Positions 37,834 to 49,541 of a DNA stretch of 64,000 bases are shown in pieces. The stretch spans positions 372,001 to 436,000 of the forward strand of contig NW_001799211.1 in NCBI RefSeq assembly GCF_000165425.1, given 5' to 3'. The position numbers and the translations under genes are program-made. The notes beneath the pieces are model-generated. The model was not told the origin of the DNA and searched no databases. It saw nothing but the letters and a program-made list of their open reading frames with translations. The first letter of the stretch is position 1. The number at the start of each line of letters is the position of its first letter. The DNA comes from Paramecium tetraurelia. Its lineage: Eukaryota > Ciliophora > Oligohymenophorea > Peniculida > Parameciidae.

Positions 37834-40800
37834 ATGATTTCGAGGATTTTTGAATATTTATTAAGGATTTCGTTAACAGATAATATGAAAAAAGAAATAA
37901 TCTTTGAGTTTCCAGAAAAAATAATTTTATGGTTATATTTTTGTTAGCTGAATGGATTTTTGATTAATGGAGTGGAGAAGAATTTTACAATTTAATAAGA
38001 GAATTAATATTTATTCACGATTCTTGATTATGCTAACTTTATAAAGCCTCTAAGTGAATTTTTAAATTTGGAGAATATGGCTGTGCTTTTGATTGTGCAA
38101 TTAATAATTTTGTATGCTGGAAATTTTACACTAATGTTGTTGAAATAGGTAAAAATATCAATTTGTTATTAGAAAGTTAAAGTAGTTTGTAATTACTTTA
38201 TTTTATTTAATTGGATAATGGTCTCTCCATTTTAAACTGTGTTTGCCATGGTTTCAAGAAAAAATGAATTTATTCACAATTCAATTTCGGATTTAAATGC
38301 TAATAAATAGATTTTTTTCTTAATTATTTCTATATTTGGAACAATAATAATAACTACCACTTCTTTATTATCAAATTTTATTTTCTAAAAGAGAGAAATT
38401 AATTAGGGAATGCTTCTTAAATACAATTTTAAGCTTAATTACTTTATAGGCCCTTTAACTTAGCTCTTTATAATTATGACATATTTATTGTAAGATTAGT
38501 CATTGCAAATTATAACTCATATTTAACATTTAATACTTATGTTTATTCATTTAATAATAGCATTATAATTTCCTTTTGGACTTACTTCAACATCACTTCA
38601 GTATAATTAATTGATCATACTCAGTATCTCCTTTAATTTTCTCATCTTTATTTGGCAATACTTTAGTCATAACGATTAATTCATCTTTTTGTCTTTTTTT
38701 ATAATCGGAATGGTAATTATGATATATTAAATATGTAGTTATTATGGTATTCTGTTGATTTAATATTCTAAAGAAGAATCGATAAGATAATACATAACTT
38801 TTGTAAAAAAAGAGACACTTCCCATTTAGCTGAAGTGTTAGAATATTTCATCTAAACTCATTCATATACTTTGAAACACTTACTTCAGTTGAATGTTCAT
38901 AGAGTTCATTGTTAAGATCTGCTTTGTCCTTGTCAAGATTGTCAGTTGTTAGTAATTGATAATATTTCGATAGTTCAATTAGTAAAGAAGCAATAAAGGA
39001 AAAAGAAGTTTTTTATTTAAAAGTGGATTATGCATTAATACAAAACATATTTATTAAAAACAGAACTAACAAAAAAATAGTAAAATTTACTAATTTTGAA
39101 TTATTTATCTTTCTAAAGAATCTTCTTGGAAAATTACGTTTTGATTTGTAAAACCATTTACTAATGTATTGAATAAACAGAAAAAGTAAAAACGGAGATG
39201 TACAATGTTACTCAAACTTTATTATATGTGATTCAATAAAATTGCAAATAACAATTAATTATGCAAACGTTGTAATAAGTAAAAATAACTTAATAAGAAT
39301 TCATTATTATTACTGATATTAATATAATGTATGAATTAGCAGATAAGATTATTCTCCATTTATCTAAAGTAATCCAAAACTAAATTTAATTGTGGGAAAA
39401 ATACTTAAGAAATGAGATAAAAAATTTCGATTAACTTTTGGAAATCATTAATTCAATCAAAGAATAAAAATAGAAATGCCAAGATCTGTTTGAATTATAC
39501 TAAAACTTCAGAAATTAAACTAAAGAGAACATTTATTCTTTGAGAGTAAAATTATTATTTTACATTATCATATAGTAAGATTTAATCTAAATGACTAAAA
39601 TTTAATCTTAATTAATGTAGTTAGAAGATGCATAACAATTTGATTTAAACTTAAATGACTTTAACAATCTGTCTTTTTTAACTGGTCAAGCTTTGTCTAT
39701 AATATCAAACATTAGTTCGGAGAATCAAGGAAAATTGGAGCAATAAATAACTAAAGAATTTAATTAATTTTTTGGATATAATAAAGACGAAAAAAAATTG
39801 ACTCATATCAAACAATTAATGCCATCCAAATTTGCAGAGGTTCATTCTGGATTAGTTGAAAATTTCTTTTTTAAAGGATAAAGTGATAGGATTAATAATG
39901 CTTCTGTAGCATTTATTTTAAATTCAAAAAATTTAATTGAATAAATCAAACTATGCTTAAGCTATTTTTTCCCTGTTAACTTAAGAGATACATCTTTTTA
40001 CATGATTGCACATGTTTAGAAAACATCAAAATAAGAGTAAGGCATACATGATGAAAATTTAACAGGTTATTTCCTAATTGATAAAGAATTTAATATTTTT
40101 GGAATGACTCAAAACATTTATGAGAAATTAAATTACAGATATTATTTTAAGAATGATGCAAATGCGAATTTAATGCCTCCTTAACAATTTTATGATGATC
40201 ACAATATTTTCTCATTGATACCATCATTTTAATAGAAATTGTAAAATTATTATGAAAGATAACCAAATGAAACTTTGAGAGATAATGATGTAATTTTAAT
40301 TAAGGAGAGAGGTTTGCTAAAATTAGATTTTCAAAAGTAGGAATAGGAACCCTCTGCTTCAAAATAATTTAATACTAAATTTTCATTTGCTAAATTTACA
40401 AATAAGCACATTTTAAATTAAATGCTTGACAAAAGTACTGAACTATTTTAGAATTCTGAAAATATTAAATATTTCCCCATCGAATATACTGTTACTTAGA
40501 AAATCTTACATGCTTATAACGTAAATAATAAAATAGATCCATTTTTATATTATTTGATTGAAATTGAGATGTTAGAGGATTTTAAAAAGATATCAGAATT
40601 AAATATTAGTACCAATAAATTTTTGAAAGCTAATAATAATAAGAAGCAATAATCATCTTAACAATTAGAAACGTAAAGATAAACTACTGCTTAATTGCTT
40701 TAGTTTGAATCTATAAACTTTATAACAAGTGATCATCTGATCTCATAAAATGGTGATAAAAAAGCCTTTTTAAAAGAATCCCCTTTAGAAAAATAATAAT

Positions 40801-42928
40801 AACAATAAAAGATATAATCAAAAGGCCTAATTCCTATATAAAATAACGCATAAGTCAAAAAGTCTTCAATAATGAATATTCCTAAGAAAGTCCACAATTT
40901 CGTTGAATTTTTACAAACGCATAATTACCCATCGATATTTCATGGAATGATTGGGTTAATAATAATTCATTTTCTGGTAGTGGTGTTCTATATCACTATT
41001 ACTGCTATTTTATTTGAATAGAAAAAGGACATTTAATCGAATTGCATAATTTACACTTTTAGTGACGTTGATTATTTTAATGGTTTTAGTTTAATTCTCT
41101 CTGGTTCCAGACACACAATATATAACTCAAATTATCTAAATATATTAGAACCACTAATTTTAAAAGTTGACAATCAAGCATTTAAATTGACAAGTAAGGA
41201 TTGCATAGTCATTTCATGGCATTTATTAATGTCAGGTCAATATGATCTTGTTGGAAAGTATGAAAACTATTCTAAGATACTTATAGGATATGAATAAAAA
41301 TAGATTCCTTACTATTTTCCCGATTATTCTAATTCAAAGATCCAAAGCTAGATGTTACTTGATTAAGCTGCATATTACAATGCGATGTACCTTTAATTTT
41401 ATATTACTTATCGCAGTATATTATCATTAAATGCGTACCTATCTGGTGGGAATGACAACATATTTTTGTAATTAAATTATTTAAATTTAGAGTGAGATAA
41501 AGATATATACTTTATTTCAATTATTAAGATGCCATTGAATTGACTGGTGATTCAATCCAATCGTGCTATGATTATAATAACGATGCAAATAAATATTTTG
41601 ATTCTTTCACTTAAATATGGTTTATCAATATGTATGTGGTAGCAATCTTACTTCTAATATTCCACATTGCAACTCTTCTTAAAATTAAAAAGGTAATACA
41701 AATTTATTTGAAATAATTTATACAAGTAGATTATGAGGAAAGTTAAATAATAGTCAAATAATTTGAGAATATGTTACAAACCTTAAAATAAGAAAACATC
41801 TTATTGAAATACTAAGAGTTTGAAGCTATCAAATAGATTCCATAAAATGTTTTGTAAGTTTTGTAGCAACAAGAAACTAAAACAACTTTATCAGACGAAA
41901 ATGAAAATAATAATAACCGCAAAAAAAGAGTGACATCAATTAATGCCAAAAAATTAAGTTTTGCTAACCCATCTTTTTCAATCAGGAAATCCCTTTTGCT
42001 TTATATTTTCTTGATGTTTCTTAAAATATCCTTTTTAGTCGTATTTGAGATCTATTATGAATACTTATCTTCTGGTATTGCACCTGCAGCCAAAAGAGAG
42101 TTAGAATCATAATAAATGAGGTTAGATTTCATTATGACAATAAATATGTGGGATACATACATCTTAAAATCATTTTATAATGCAACTCAACATATAGCAA
42201 ATACTAGTTCTAAATTTAATTATAAAAATTAAAATATCCTCAACAACTAAAAGCTATTCAATTTGTTAGAAATTGATAAACAGTATTTATTGGAAAAAGT
42301 CAAAGTTATTCAAGCTTATGACTTAACTGATTTTTTATATCATAATTAAGATGAGTAAAATTCAAATTTGTTGATTTCTGAATCCAATAAATAAATCTTG
42401 TTGGGTCAAGATGTTTGCTAATTGACAAATTGTAATATGAAAAATGATTTATTCCATGATCGTCCTTATACTGAATAGTTGATAGACTATTATTAAGTTG
42501 GCCTTATATAATTATTTAAGAATGTCTTGTAAGTAATTACAGAGCACAATTATTTGATAACAGATGACTCTTTAACACCTGAATAAAAAGTTTAAGGGAT
42601 TGCCTAGATGTATCAGTCTTTCAATTACTTTATTTATGTCTTTTATGGATTGGATGCTACCTAATATCAGATAGCATAGTTTTGTAAATATTTTTTAGAT
42701 TAAACCTTAAATTAATTAGAATATTTAACATCATCAGACATTGCTTATATTTTATCTTTTGGGATTTTATTAATGATAATTACTTTTATCGGCGAATTCT
42801 ACATAATCATCCATTACTTTAACAAATTTGAATTAGCAAAAGAAAGCATAAGACAAATCCCATTAGAGACCTTATTTCAAAAAGGAATCCCAAAAAAATT
42901 AAACAATATTATGATGAAATATAAATGA
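37834..42928 (+). CDS. Giant PAS-domain multi-pass membrane protein, copy C (about 1660 aa)
   Basis: ATG 37834, TGA 42926-42928. Introns recognised: 24 nt near 38151, 26 nt near 38711, 26 nt near 38945 (starts GTT) and 23 nt near 41468; at least one more (between about 39170 and 39350) is needed for phase and is not placed. The layout matches copies A and B but the sequence is more diverged, especially in the N-terminal bundle. The cysteine cluster is HCQDLLCPCQDC, the PAS-like part has FFGYNKDEKKLTH and LMPSKFAEVHSGLVENFF, and the end has YGLDATQYQIAQFCKYF. A later ATG at 37885 is an alternative start. Confidence 0.8.
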
Positions 42929-42983
42929 ATTTATTTAAAAAGTATTTAATAAACATTTAATAAATATATAAATCTACACAAAA

Positions 42984-44105
42984 TCATAAAGTTTAGAATA
43001 TTTCAGAGTTAGTATTAATTATTTGGGTAAATAACTTGATCAATTTTTCATGAAATTCTATGTGAATTTAATTTAAACAATTATTGTATGAATCCATCCA
43101 ATCTTATGAGTCAGGCAAAATTAGTTCCTACTTTATTTTAATTATATTTTCTATTCCAAATTCAGTTATCTTCTAAATCTAATATAGTATTCCTTTTTTA
43201 ACAATTAAAAGTTCATTCTCATTTAATTTGTAATGAGTTTGCTCAAAGATGAAATCTTAAAAGGCATCTAAACATTTGGATTCATTCTTTTTTATATCAT
43301 CACATAGATCTTATAGAAACTTTTACACTTTTTCCATATAAGTATTCAATATTTTATCTTAAATGCTTGAATCTAATTATTTCAGGATTGTTTAAGGATC
43401 GATTGAATAAATGCAATCAAAATTCAGATCAACATTTTGGATGTTAAACATATCTTCTTATTTCTCATCTATCACTTTAAGAATAATATTATATGCATTT
43501 CCTACGCTTCTCCAGATAGGTAATGGAAATCTGTCTCCATTATGAATAAATATATCGAATCCAATTATTTTTCCTAAACTGAAAAGTCTTTCTTGATTAA
43601 ATATCTTTTTCGCTCTTTCTCCTTGAAAGCAATACAGCTGAAGACCAGGAATATATTCGATGATTTCAAAGTAAGCAACTTTTAATTTCTGTTTAAGTCT
43701 ATGCGATAGTACTTCATCCGTTGATGCTGCAAACAAAATGTCGTTTCTTAGATCTTACATCTCTAAATCGCACCATTTTAAACATTTCATTTAAGTTGTC
43801 TTAATATCAAGTGCCTATGCTAATTTGTTAAGAAAGAGCTCCACACCCACTTAGCCTGATAACTTAAGAACGAGTGCACCTTATTCTGAATCTATAAATA
43901 TCACTCCTCTGGAACCAGAATCACTCATCTTAATTGATTTAATTTTCTTTAACTTTATGAAATCAAAGTCCACATAAGGTTTTGCTGCAAAATCAAACTC
44001 TTACAATTATTATTTGGATTTATTGGCATTTTGCTCTTCTATTTGTTATTCAACTATTTCCTAAGACCTTGCATGAATGTTTTTGATCTATTTATTTTAT
44101 TTCAT
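42984..44105 (-). CDS. Actin-fragmin-kinase-like protein (373 aa, intronless)
   Basis: ATG 44105-44103, TGA 42986-42984, no intron. After a Gln/Lys-rich N-terminal 60 residues, the catalytic-like domain starts GSRGVIFIDSEQGALVLK (glycine-rich segment and Lys), continues with FEIIEYIPGLQL, and has GFDIFIHNGDRFPLPIW then GNAYNIIL, the Asp/Asn motif set of actin-fragmin kinase, a PI3/4-kinase-like fold first known from Physarum. The C-terminal 130 residues are helical. By family it would phosphorylate a cytoskeletal or other protein; the substrate is not known. A shorter start at 43928 is possible. It is convergent with PAS copy C (55 bp apart). Confidence 0.72.
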
Positions 44106-44948
44106 TAATTATAATGGTTATTCTTCCATATCAGAAGTTTATATATTACAATGAATTCTGTTTAATTATGAAGAAAATTTATGGTTATTATAATTGTATG
44201 TTTTGGTTATTTTATGTGTATTTTGTAATTAAATCAAATTGATTATTGTTATGGATTATATCTTGAGATTTAAAGGAATTGTTCTAGTAATTTTTATTTA
44301 ATGTTCTTATTACAATCACATTCTCATAATTTTATTCAGAAAAATAAATAACTAAACATTTCTAAAAATATAAACAAGATTTATAATTTATATGTCTTTA
44401 TTTCAAATTTATCACTTCAATTCTTAAAGAAAATAATTTTATCAAAATCTATCGATATTTTATCTATCTCGAATTGTTAAATTTTAAGGATATTTTATTA
44501 AGTTTACTAGTTTATTAAAAATGACTTCCATATATTCTATTTGATTTGACTCAAATAATTAATTACAGATTACTTATTTCTCATTCATTTTATATAACAA
44601 CCCATGATATATACTATATTTCTTGTTATCAACCATTTCCTAGAATGATAGTAGAAATAATTTCAATCGTTTATATAGAAAGGTACTTCATTTATACTTG
44701 AATAAGCAATCCCTCGTTTGACTAGATGATATCTAAACTTTTTGAGTGATATTAGAATTATTCAATAATTTATTATGACTTTTTAATCCATAACAAATTT
44801 GCTTTCATTTAATAAGAACAAAAAAAATGATAATACACTATTTATTTTTGTTTAAAAACTGGCCACTTACTTAATATCAAGAGTTTAGAGAACTCGGTTA
44901 TCTCTATCTAAAATTAGCTAATATAATATTAAAAAATTTTGTTAAATA
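44106..44948. other. Long AT-rich gap, no gene seen
   Basis: This is a divergent promoter-side region between the kinase-like gene and the tubulin gene. No protein-like frame, repeat or RNA gene was recognised on either strand. Confidence 0.45.
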
Positions 44949-46266
44949 ATGGGAGAAATTATTTAATTGAGTTTTGGAGATATTGCAAATAATATTGGAC
45001 ACTAATATTTAGAGAAACTGATTGATGATCATTGTCTAGATGATAAGAACAACTCAACAAAAGATTAATATAGACAAAAAATTCATGTATCATTTGAGGA
45101 GTTAAAAACTCAATAATATTAGTTTAGAGGAATATTTGTTAATTCAAGCGATTGTAAAATAACAAATTATATGATAAGAATCCATCCATAAACTATTAAT
45201 ATCTCCTGAATCTGAATACATCAATAATGATTTAATACTGGAGAATGGAAATAGAAATAAATCAGGTACCTTTTCAAATAGCTAATTGAACTTTAGAGAT
45301 TAAATAAAAGATAAACTGTTTGAAAAATTGAGACATTAGATTGAGAAATGTGATAAATTTTTTGGATGTCAATTTGCTCATTCAACTTATGACTATTCAT
45401 CAGGTTCATCGTCAGTAGCAATAGATTCATATAAGGAAGGCTATCCTTATTCTCCATTTTGCAGTTCTTTTTCTATACTTCCTAATATTGTAAGTTCTAA
45501 TACAATTGAGATTTATAATACTTGTTTTTCAATGCATAAATTAATTGAGTATTGCGATGTTGTTATGCTATTTGATTATGGAGCTTTAGAAAATTAATTG
45601 ACAAAACTAAGATAATTAAGCACTCTTGAAAATTGCAATAATGTAATAGCTGAATGTTTATTATAAATGAATTGCTCTTAACGATTTCCTGGTTATTAGA
45701 ATGGAGACTAAAAAAAATTATCTACAAATCTAATTCCTTTTCCTCGTTTGCACTTCTTAACCTGTGCATTTACACCTATTGAAATTGTATCGGATTTGAA
45801 TTAAAAATTAATAAATTTATGTCTGCCTACTAACTCTTATTTCAGCTTTCAAAACGCTACTAGAAATTTGTACCTTTCTCAAGCTTTTATTACTAGATGC
45901 AATTCATATTATTTAGATTTTTAATATGCTTTGTCAAAATTATAAAATAACATAGAATGGATACCAGATGCTGTATTTCACATCAATTGTAAAATTGAAA
46001 ATAGAAATTTAGGAAAAACAGCTATGCATGTGGGTAATCATAGGGATTTAGGGCACAGTTTTAAATAACATTGTGAGATATTTACTGCAAATTTCAGAAG
46101 GAAAGCTTTCATCCATTATTATTTATAAGATGGGATGGATGAAATGGAATTTACTGAGGCTGAGTCAAATATGAATGATTTTATCTCTGAGTATTAAGAT
46201 TATTGTTATGGTTGTGAAATATCAGAATATGAAGAAGAGGAGTAACAATCTGAATACGACTTTTGA
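44949..46266 (+). CDS. Highly divergent tubulin (430 aa)
   Basis: ATG 44949, TGA 46264-46266, one 25-nt intron near 45158. The start MGEIIQLSFGDIANNIGHQY aligns with the tubulin N-terminus (MREI..., GNQIG). The middle has CQFAHS where tubulins have the GGGTGSG signature next, but here it reads TYDYSSGSSS. Later landmarks are kept: LIPFPRLHFLTCAFTPI, AMHVGNHRDLGHSFKQH, and the C-terminal EFTEAESNMNDFISEYQDY shared with beta tubulins, followed by an acidic tail. It is not alpha, beta or gamma; the minor ciliate forms (eta, theta, iota, kappa) are the place to look. Loss of the glycine-rich loop suggests weak or absent GTP turnover. It may act at basal bodies. Confidence 0.85.
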
Positions 46267-46577
46267 AATTAATTATAAATTATTAATCATACATAAATAA
46301 AGCCATTTTCTAGACATTTCTAGAGAATATTAAAGTGCTAACAAAAATTACCATAATTTTATCTGTTGATAAAACTACAGATTTTTAGGATGTACTTTTT
46401 TAATAAGAGTTTAAATAGAGTATGTGGAAGATAATAAAGGAAGATATATCAACAAAATAAAATATGATCTCAATAAGGAATAAATAGAGTTTCCATTATT
46501 TTTATTAAATTAAATTGTTTTAATAGCAATATTATATGATGTATCTTATCAATACATCACTAGTCATAATTACTCAC
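46267..46577. other. Convergent spacer, nothing recognised
   Basis: AT-rich 3' flanks of the tubulin and NAK kinase genes, with no frame or strong hairpin. Confidence 0.4.
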
Positions 46578-46872
46578 TCATAATATTATATTTGATAAAT
46601 CAAATTATTATTATTAAGGCTATGGCTCATTCAATCCTATCAAATCAATCGTTTCTTATTGAGGATTTAAAGGTAATTATTAAGATTATATTTAGGCATT
46701 TTGAACTCCAAATTATTGTTAACTGTTTCCACCCCAGAAATTTGTTGATGGTTGAGTTGATTGATGGGATTATTCAGTATAATTAGTAGTCATGTCCCAG
46801 GCACTATTTGATGGAGAGGCAGAAAATGAATTAATTTGCATTTATTATACTTGTTATTATACATGTTATTGT

Positions 46873-46905
<33 letters not shown>

Positions 46906-48392
46906 TATTACGGTTAATTGAATTGGGTATCCCACTAAAAAGGATTTGGACTTGGAGAATGAGAAGTTGAAACAAATCCAAAATTATCAAAAGCTTATTG
47001 ATTAGATTATTGTTAGGCCCATTAATTAGAACTATCCCAAGCATTGTTTAAACTAAATCCTTATTGTGGATTGTTAAATTAAGCAAAAATATCTTACGAT
47101 GACTTTGATTATTGTTATTATTAATTAAATTCAGAGAATGGCTGAAATTATTGTTACTACTATTATCTTTATTATTATTGTTATTATTATTGCATTTATT
47201 ATCTCTAGATATATTATTGTTAAGGTTATCTAATTTACTATTATTGTTATTTGACTTAAGTCTTTTCTGTTTATATCTTTTTTTATAAGTTCATTAATTC
47301 ATCAATTGGAATATCTCCATCAAATTTTTTCACCTTGAAACTATTTTTATTATACTATTCCATTTCTTGTTCCAATTTCTGTTCTCTATTTTTAATTTCA
47401 ATTGCTTGTGCCTAAAATTTGCTTCAAACATATTACATTCAATTATATATATGGTAATGAATTAAATTAAGCTAGAATTCTTTCAATATCAAAAATAGAT
47501 GGTCTTAATTTTGGATCAGGAGTAAGCATAAGTCTAATAAAATCAATCAACTTGTCTGAATATCTATGCTATTTAGGCATATTATATGTAGCAGTTGAAA
47601 TGGCTAGTTTTGAGCTCTCCTGAAATGGATGAATGAAAAAACACAACGTGTATAGTACACATCCTAACATCCAAACATCGGCTTTCTCTCCTACTTCATA
47701 TCTCAAAAACAGGTCAGCCATTTCCGGTGGTCTATACATTAAAGTTGTATTTTTTTCCCATTCTTCCTCATAAATTACGAAATCAGATTATCTGATTTGA
47801 CTAAGATAATTAAGATAAAAATTCAACCTTAAGTCGACTCTTTGAGTGCTAGCTGATCCAAAATCACACAACTTGCATCTTCCGTTTTAAAATAACACAT
47901 TCTCTATTTTAATATCCCTATGAGTCATAGCTGGTTGTAAAGTATGCAAGGATTTAATGCCTTATGTAATTTCCTAAGAGAATTTCAATGATCATATATA
48001 TACTCTCATATAGCCTAAGAGTTATTCTTCTGGAAATCTTGCATTTGGATCTTTAGCCATCAAATCAAATAAACTTCCTCCTCCACAAAATTCCATTAGA
48101 ATCAAACATACTTGCTGTCCTTTGTCTTATATAAAAGTGCCTCCAATGAAATTGACCAAATTTGGATGTCTAGGTAATCGTTTCTGGATAAAATTTGAAT
48201 TTTTCATACCATAATTTCCAATTCATTTCTAGCTACTTTTGTTCTCTCCTCTCCTTAACAATAAGATTTTTTCAATGCAAAAACCTCTTTGGTGTTCACA
48301 TCAATTGCTTTCAGTATGTAACCATATCCACCTTCAGATAATAACTTTTCTTCTTAAATTGTACGCCCATTAATGTTATATCTAGATAGCAT
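46578..48392 (-). CDS. NAK-family (AAK1/GAK/Ark-like) Ser/Thr kinase with Q-rich tail (568 aa)
   Basis: Start taken at ATG 48392-48390, TGA 46580-46578; introns of 26, 30, 27 and 25 nt. The kinase domain starts almost at once: glycine loop SEGGYGYILKAID, Lys in VFALKK, LVNFIGGTF, hinge MEFCGGGSLFDLM, catalytic MTHRDIKIENVLF and CDFGSAST, APE-like RPPEMADL. The EGG loop, HRDIKIEN and DFGSAS are hallmarks of the NAK family, which phosphorylates clathrin adaptor subunits. The C-terminal 230 residues are Q-rich, with endocytic-type motifs NPF, DIFAQF and DLIGL near the end. Upstream, the same frame stays protein-like to ATG 48659 but contains TGAs at 48476-48474 and 48599-48597. Confidence 0.82.
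46867..46911 (-). repeat. TAA/CAA trinucleotide repeat coding poly-Gln
   Basis: About 15 consecutive TTA/TTG/CTA triplets on the + strand. On the coding strand they are TAA, TAG and CAA codons, all Gln in this code, inside the tail of the NAK kinase. Confidence 0.85.
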
Positions 48393-48977
48393 ATTAAAAT
48401 TATTATAATCATTCACATTCACTCCAATTAAATTATTTATGTCGATTGTTAAGTTTGCAGGAATTTTGCTTTCTCAAACTCGACCTTAAAGAGGTAGATC
48501 GTTTGAACCAGCAGAAGTATCATTAGTTTTTAATTTAGGTAATATTTCATCATACATTCTTGAGTTTTTGAATTTATTTTAATATCTTGAAATATTTCAT
48601 GCCATTGTATCATTGTATTTATTCCTTTCTGGTTGCAACCCAAACTGAGATATTTTCATAAGTTAATAATGGAATTTCTAAATTAAATCTAACTCATTCT
48701 TATCTTATATTTACCTAACTCCAAGTTTTATCTTTTCCATTTAGTCTAATAATCTCTTTTTGCACTTCAATAATATATTTCTTTTTGTGCTTAATTACGT
48801 TAAAAATAACAAACTATAAAATACCTATATATTATTATTATGATAAGAAGAGAAAAAATACAAAAATTTGAAGAATGGAAGACAATTATTGATATTACTT
48901 AAGATAGATAACTATTAGAAAGAATAAAATTAAAGATTCGTTATTTTAAATAAGACTATTGTTAAAAAATATAATAA
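48393..48977. other. Gap with a TGA-broken upstream frame of the NAK kinase
   Basis: Reading leftwards from ATG 48659, the kinase frame includes MYDEILPKLKTNDTSAGSND, which looks like real protein, but two TGAs separate it from the kinase start. The remaining 48660-48977 shows nothing. Confidence 0.4.
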
Positions 48978-49522
48978 TCATTACTGTTTTCCCTTAACCC
49001 AGGTACCTTCAATGACATGCCCATTTGGTTAAATTAATTTACCTTTACCGTCCTGTTTACCATTCTTCCAATTGCCTATATATTTCTAACCATCTGGCCA
49101 TCTTAGCTCTCCAAATCCATGTTTCTTGTCATTTTTGAATTCGCCTGAAAGTTAAATAAATGCAATACCAACATACTCCTTACCTTCATAAATAAGCGTA
49201 CCCTATCCTTCCATCTTACCATCTACCCAGTTTCCTTTGTACACTTTGCCATTGTACCAATAATATTCACCATAACCGTGAAAATTTTCATTCAAGAATT
49301 CACCTTCATAGTGAGAAGAATCACCCCATTTAAATATCCCCTTTTTTACTTTTTTGCCTTTCTCGAAAAAGCCTTCAAATGAGGTTCCATTGTCCCAATG
49401 AATTTAACCTTTTCCATCCTAGTTTCACCTTAACAATATACAGGAAGCCCATCTTTAATTTCGCCATTGTATATTCCTCCATCTGGGAAAGTGTAAGGAA
49501 CTTGAGAATAACAAGAGCCCAT
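48978..49522 (-). CDS. MORN-repeat protein (165 aa)
   Basis: ATG 49522-49520, TGA 48980-48978; introns of 23 and 24 nt. At least six MORN repeats are visible: YTFPDGGIYNGEIKDGLP, HYEGEFLNENFHGYGEYYW, VYKGNWVDGKMEGQGTLIY, EYVGEFKNDKKHGFGELRW, KYIGNWKNGKQDGKGKLI and VIEGTWVKGK. No other domain. MORN arrays bind membranes or act as scaffolds at cortex and cytoskeleton. The leading MGSC could be N-myristoylated or palmitoylated, which would fit membrane binding. It starts 19 bp after the stop of the phosphatase gene on the same strand. Confidence 0.88.
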
Positions 49523-49541
49523 AAATTAGAAATAAAAATAA

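Noticed and set aside
46592..46786. Rightward 64-codon frame
   Set aside because: It is antisense to the Q-rich tail of the NAK kinase.
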